Assembly (NCBI RefSeq): GCF_014695915.1
Contig: NZ_JACJPF010000107.1
Span: forward strand, 62,001-126,000
From: Trichocoleus sp. FACHB-40
Lineage (GTDB): Bacteria > Cyanobacteriota > Cyanobacteriia > Cyanobacteriales > FACHB-T130
Direction: 5' to 3'
Length of the DNA stretch: 64,000 nucleotides
Shown: positions 63,901 through 64,000 of the stretch, piece by piece
How positions within the stretch are numbered: the first letter of the stretch is position 1
Layout: every line of letters begins with the position of its first letter
The notes under the pieces: model-generated
Database searches by the model: none
What the model was told of the DNA's origin: nothing
What the model saw: the letters and a program-made list of their open reading frames with translations, nothing else
Translations under genes and position numbers: made by a program

Positions 63901-64000
63901 GTCAGCGCCCCGGTACTAATTACATTACCGCCAACTAAAGCCAGATTCTGCCCTGAACTAACTGTTAGATTCCCAACGTTAACGATGCTTCCAGGGACGC
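57957..64000 (-). CDS. giant FHA-type (two-partner secretion) repeat exoprotein, 5' end missing
   Basis: The frame stays open to the right edge: beyond the GTG at 63869 it continues through TAPGGNITIAGVPGSSN and NLTVSSGQNLALVGGNVIS, so the true start lies outside. About 2,010 codons are visible. The N-terminal 230 or so resemble the beta-helix after a filamentous-hemagglutinin secretion domain (GGFVEVSGKNNLEF, TLLLDPKNILIQ). Then comes a Thr/Gly/Asn-rich region of NGNINLTGTG-like repeats. About 1,000 residues follow of repeats with NNWNITGTNSG, FENLTGGTDTDNF and DGTAGNNTIIG, which resemble relaxed RTX/calcium-type nonapeptides. The tail carries two Cys (LCMDGSL, LPRCQ). It is probably surface-exposed or secreted through a TpsB partner not seen here. 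Confidence 0.88.
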   Translation of the reverse strand, partial: VPGSIVNVGNLTVSSGQNLALVGGNVISTGALTAPGGNITIAGVPGSSNVKISQPGHLLSLEIDPSALGPSGINSASLPQLLTGDGGSAATGVTVDSSNQLVLTASGTRVPIDEGAHKPLAIASGSLNVSGATGGTVQVLGDKVGLIGANINATGTTGGGTVLIGGDYQGKGSAINASSTFVSSDSAIDASASQNGNAGRVIVWANETTRFLGNISARGGKNSGNGGFVEVSGKNNLEFAGIVDTTATVGEKGTLLLDPKNILIQANGTDPVAGQLFASIPDSTATISGANLSAAIDLNDVTLQANNDITINDNITATTPGKGLTLQAGRSIILNFNRVIDLKGGNFIAKINDENASPAQRDVGNAQFFMNTGSKILTNGGNVTIAPGTFGGSAIGSVPIFASTINSGSGNISITGTASPGGSDNIGIFLEKGSVLEATGAGNITLIGTGGAGIDDNRGIWLDESSSVSSVNGNINLTGTGQGTGESNQGIYILDNSAVRSTGRGNITFRGTGSNTGINNNNDGIALIDGGLVEATGTGSITLIGTSGTGGDDNNGINVANTSIRSVDGNISLTGIVNGTGSNNIGVSVFNNTAVRSTGKGNITITGQSTATGVQENQGVRISTFSRVESTGTGNISLTGTAANGLEGIGVKTNSFINQPGTGSKITLTSDEIQFDETSQIRGKGVVQLQPLTPTLGITVGDVTADARLNLDTDKLNRLQNGFSQIIIGRDNGRGAIAINSHSFSDPVRIQSPVGNSTITSTGAIVGTGDASITLLAKTVNVNSTIASPAGITLTADEINLRGGANSVSSNNAIALQPLTPSLNITIGGIGNDASLNLNNIDLAALKDGSNINIGLVNGTGTITVDSTATFNGSVNVVGGSNLVAANRSNTWNITGTNAGNLNYPNGFSFANIENLTGGNLDDTFKVNNGGSISGNINGLNAIDTLDYSAYSSPVTVRLGTGNQVTATGIGGTVINIETLIGGATQNNNLIGANTVNNWNITDTNSGNIGSVNFRGFQNLTGGSNTDNFNLGTGGSVVNINGNAGNNTIIGANINNTWNITGNNTGNLNGANTYANIQTLTGGNETDTFKINNGGFFSGNINGLNGSDALDYSAYSSPVTVRLGTGNQVTATGIGGTVFNIETLIGGTTSNNTVIGANTANNWNITDTNSGNIGSVNFRGFQNLKGGTDTDNFTLSPQGSVVTIDGTAGNNTIIGANINNTWNITGNNTGNLNDANTYSNIQTVIGGSETDTFKVNNDVNIAGIIDGSAGDDTIDYSANTSPATLTLANLVNIENAIGSAASDTIIATNTANNWNITGTNSGDVNGFKFSDFENLTGGTDTDNFTLSPQGSVVTIDGTAGNNTIIGANINNIWNITGNSTGNLNGANTYSNIQTVIGGSNVDTFKVNNDVNIAGIIDGSAGDDTIDYSANTSPATLTLANLVNIENAIGSAASDTIIATNNANNWNITGTNSGDVNGFKFSDFENLTGGTDTDNFTLGNRGNVSSIDGNAGNNTIIGANKVNTWNITGNNTGNVNDANAYTNIQNLTGGNSNDTFKFNSGAYISGNIDGVNKKDTLDYSAYSSPLEVTLGINNQITATGVGGTILSIENLIGGTSGDNNLIGANTVNSWNITDTNSGNISDITFNGFQKLTGGSDTDNFIVSDRANITGTIIDGSAGNDTIDYSASTSAVTLTLENLVNVENGIGSAADNDTIIATNTVNDWNITGTNSGDANGFNFSNFENVTGGNDTDTFNLGTDGSVAKIDGGGGNNTLVGANTVNNWNLEDPNSGDVNDGNSFTNIQNLTGGAQTDTFKVKDGATIANNIDGNAGTDTLDYSTHSAKITVDMGARKATGVGGTISNIEGTVGGTNTENTLVATDTKNVWNLTSNNSGEVNGVTFSNFQNLTGGKLTDTFKFSDAVQISGIIDGGAGFDDLDYTAYTTPVTVDIPTGTATGTGGIKNIDPLPTSDFSADLQGETPPPVSVENQPDNTPVLCMDGSLEQQIPEAQNLPRCQ
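59540..60445. repeat. 453-bp tandem duplication inside the exoprotein gene
   Basis: Two adjacent units about 453 bases (151 codons) long are nearly identical; for example TCAAAATCTGAGAATTTGAA starts at 59548 and at 60001. Divergence is confined to a few codons. Flanking, older units of the same type (57960-59500 and 60450-61350) are much more diverged. Confidence 0.88.

Overview
The window comes from a cyanobacterium, most likely a filamentous non-heterocystous one of the Oscillatoriales/Microcoleus/Coleofasciculus kind. The HIP1 octamer GCGATCGC recurs throughout. There are phycobilisome genes (an allophycocyanin alpha-B gene apcD and a CpcS/CpeS-type bilin lyase gene), a CurT/CAAD thylakoid protein, an NADPH-thioredoxin reductase fused to thioredoxin (NTRC type), an SLH-domain outer-membrane porin, and a cyanobacterial RNase P RNA. 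The genus is inference; the phylum is well supported.

Layout. 1-5.5 kb: gene tail, bilin lyase, lipoprotein solute-binding protein, secreted hypothetical, REC-GGDEF-EAL regulator. 6-12.7 kb: aldo/keto reductase with ferredoxin-type clusters, bifunctional-nuclease-family protein, ribE, M23 peptidase, birA, a foldback (MITE-like) element, pgeF. 13-18 kb: a very low-complexity secreted protein and an SLH porin. 18.5-20.7 kb: groES-groEL behind a perfect CIRCE operator. 20.9-25.6 kb: 2Fe-2S protein, NarL-type regulator, and the sulfate uptake cluster sbpA-cysT-cysW plus a NIL-domain gene. 26-34.8 kb: tRNA-Thr, a membrane protein joined in frame to a cytochrome P450 remnant, ilvD, two pentapeptide-repeat genes, a CAAD protein, a TPR protein and a double-domain pterin synthase. 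35-36.2 kb: rnpB and rnc, both RNA-processing. 36.3-43.9 kb: Gfo/Idh oxidoreductase, sensor kinase, RibD-C protein, a deleted nuclease pseudogene, asnS and small proteins. 44.4-47.2 kb: rlmD, apcD, a candidate small RNA, a perfect CRP-type site and a small membrane protein. 47.4-53.3 kb: a minus-strand block around a type IV pilin with a SPINDLY/OGT-type glycosyltransferase and two methyltransferases, suggestive of pilin or surface-protein modification. 53.5-57.7 kb: NTRC, ABC permease, small secreted protein, membrane-tailed ADP-ribosylglycohydrolase homologue. 58-64 kb: the 3' part of a giant FHA-type exoprotein gene that runs off the window.

The genes are mostly housekeeping and ordinary. 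The unusual material is (i) the CRP site lying between a candidate sRNA and a membrane gene, (ii) the P450 remnant translated in frame into a membrane protein, (iii) a 135-bp foldback element, (iv) dispersed repeats that have entered coding sequences and the P12 arm of rnpB, (v) the pilin/glycosyltransferase block, and (vi) recent tandem duplication in the giant adhesin. I see no CRISPR array, no complete insertion sequence and no prophage.
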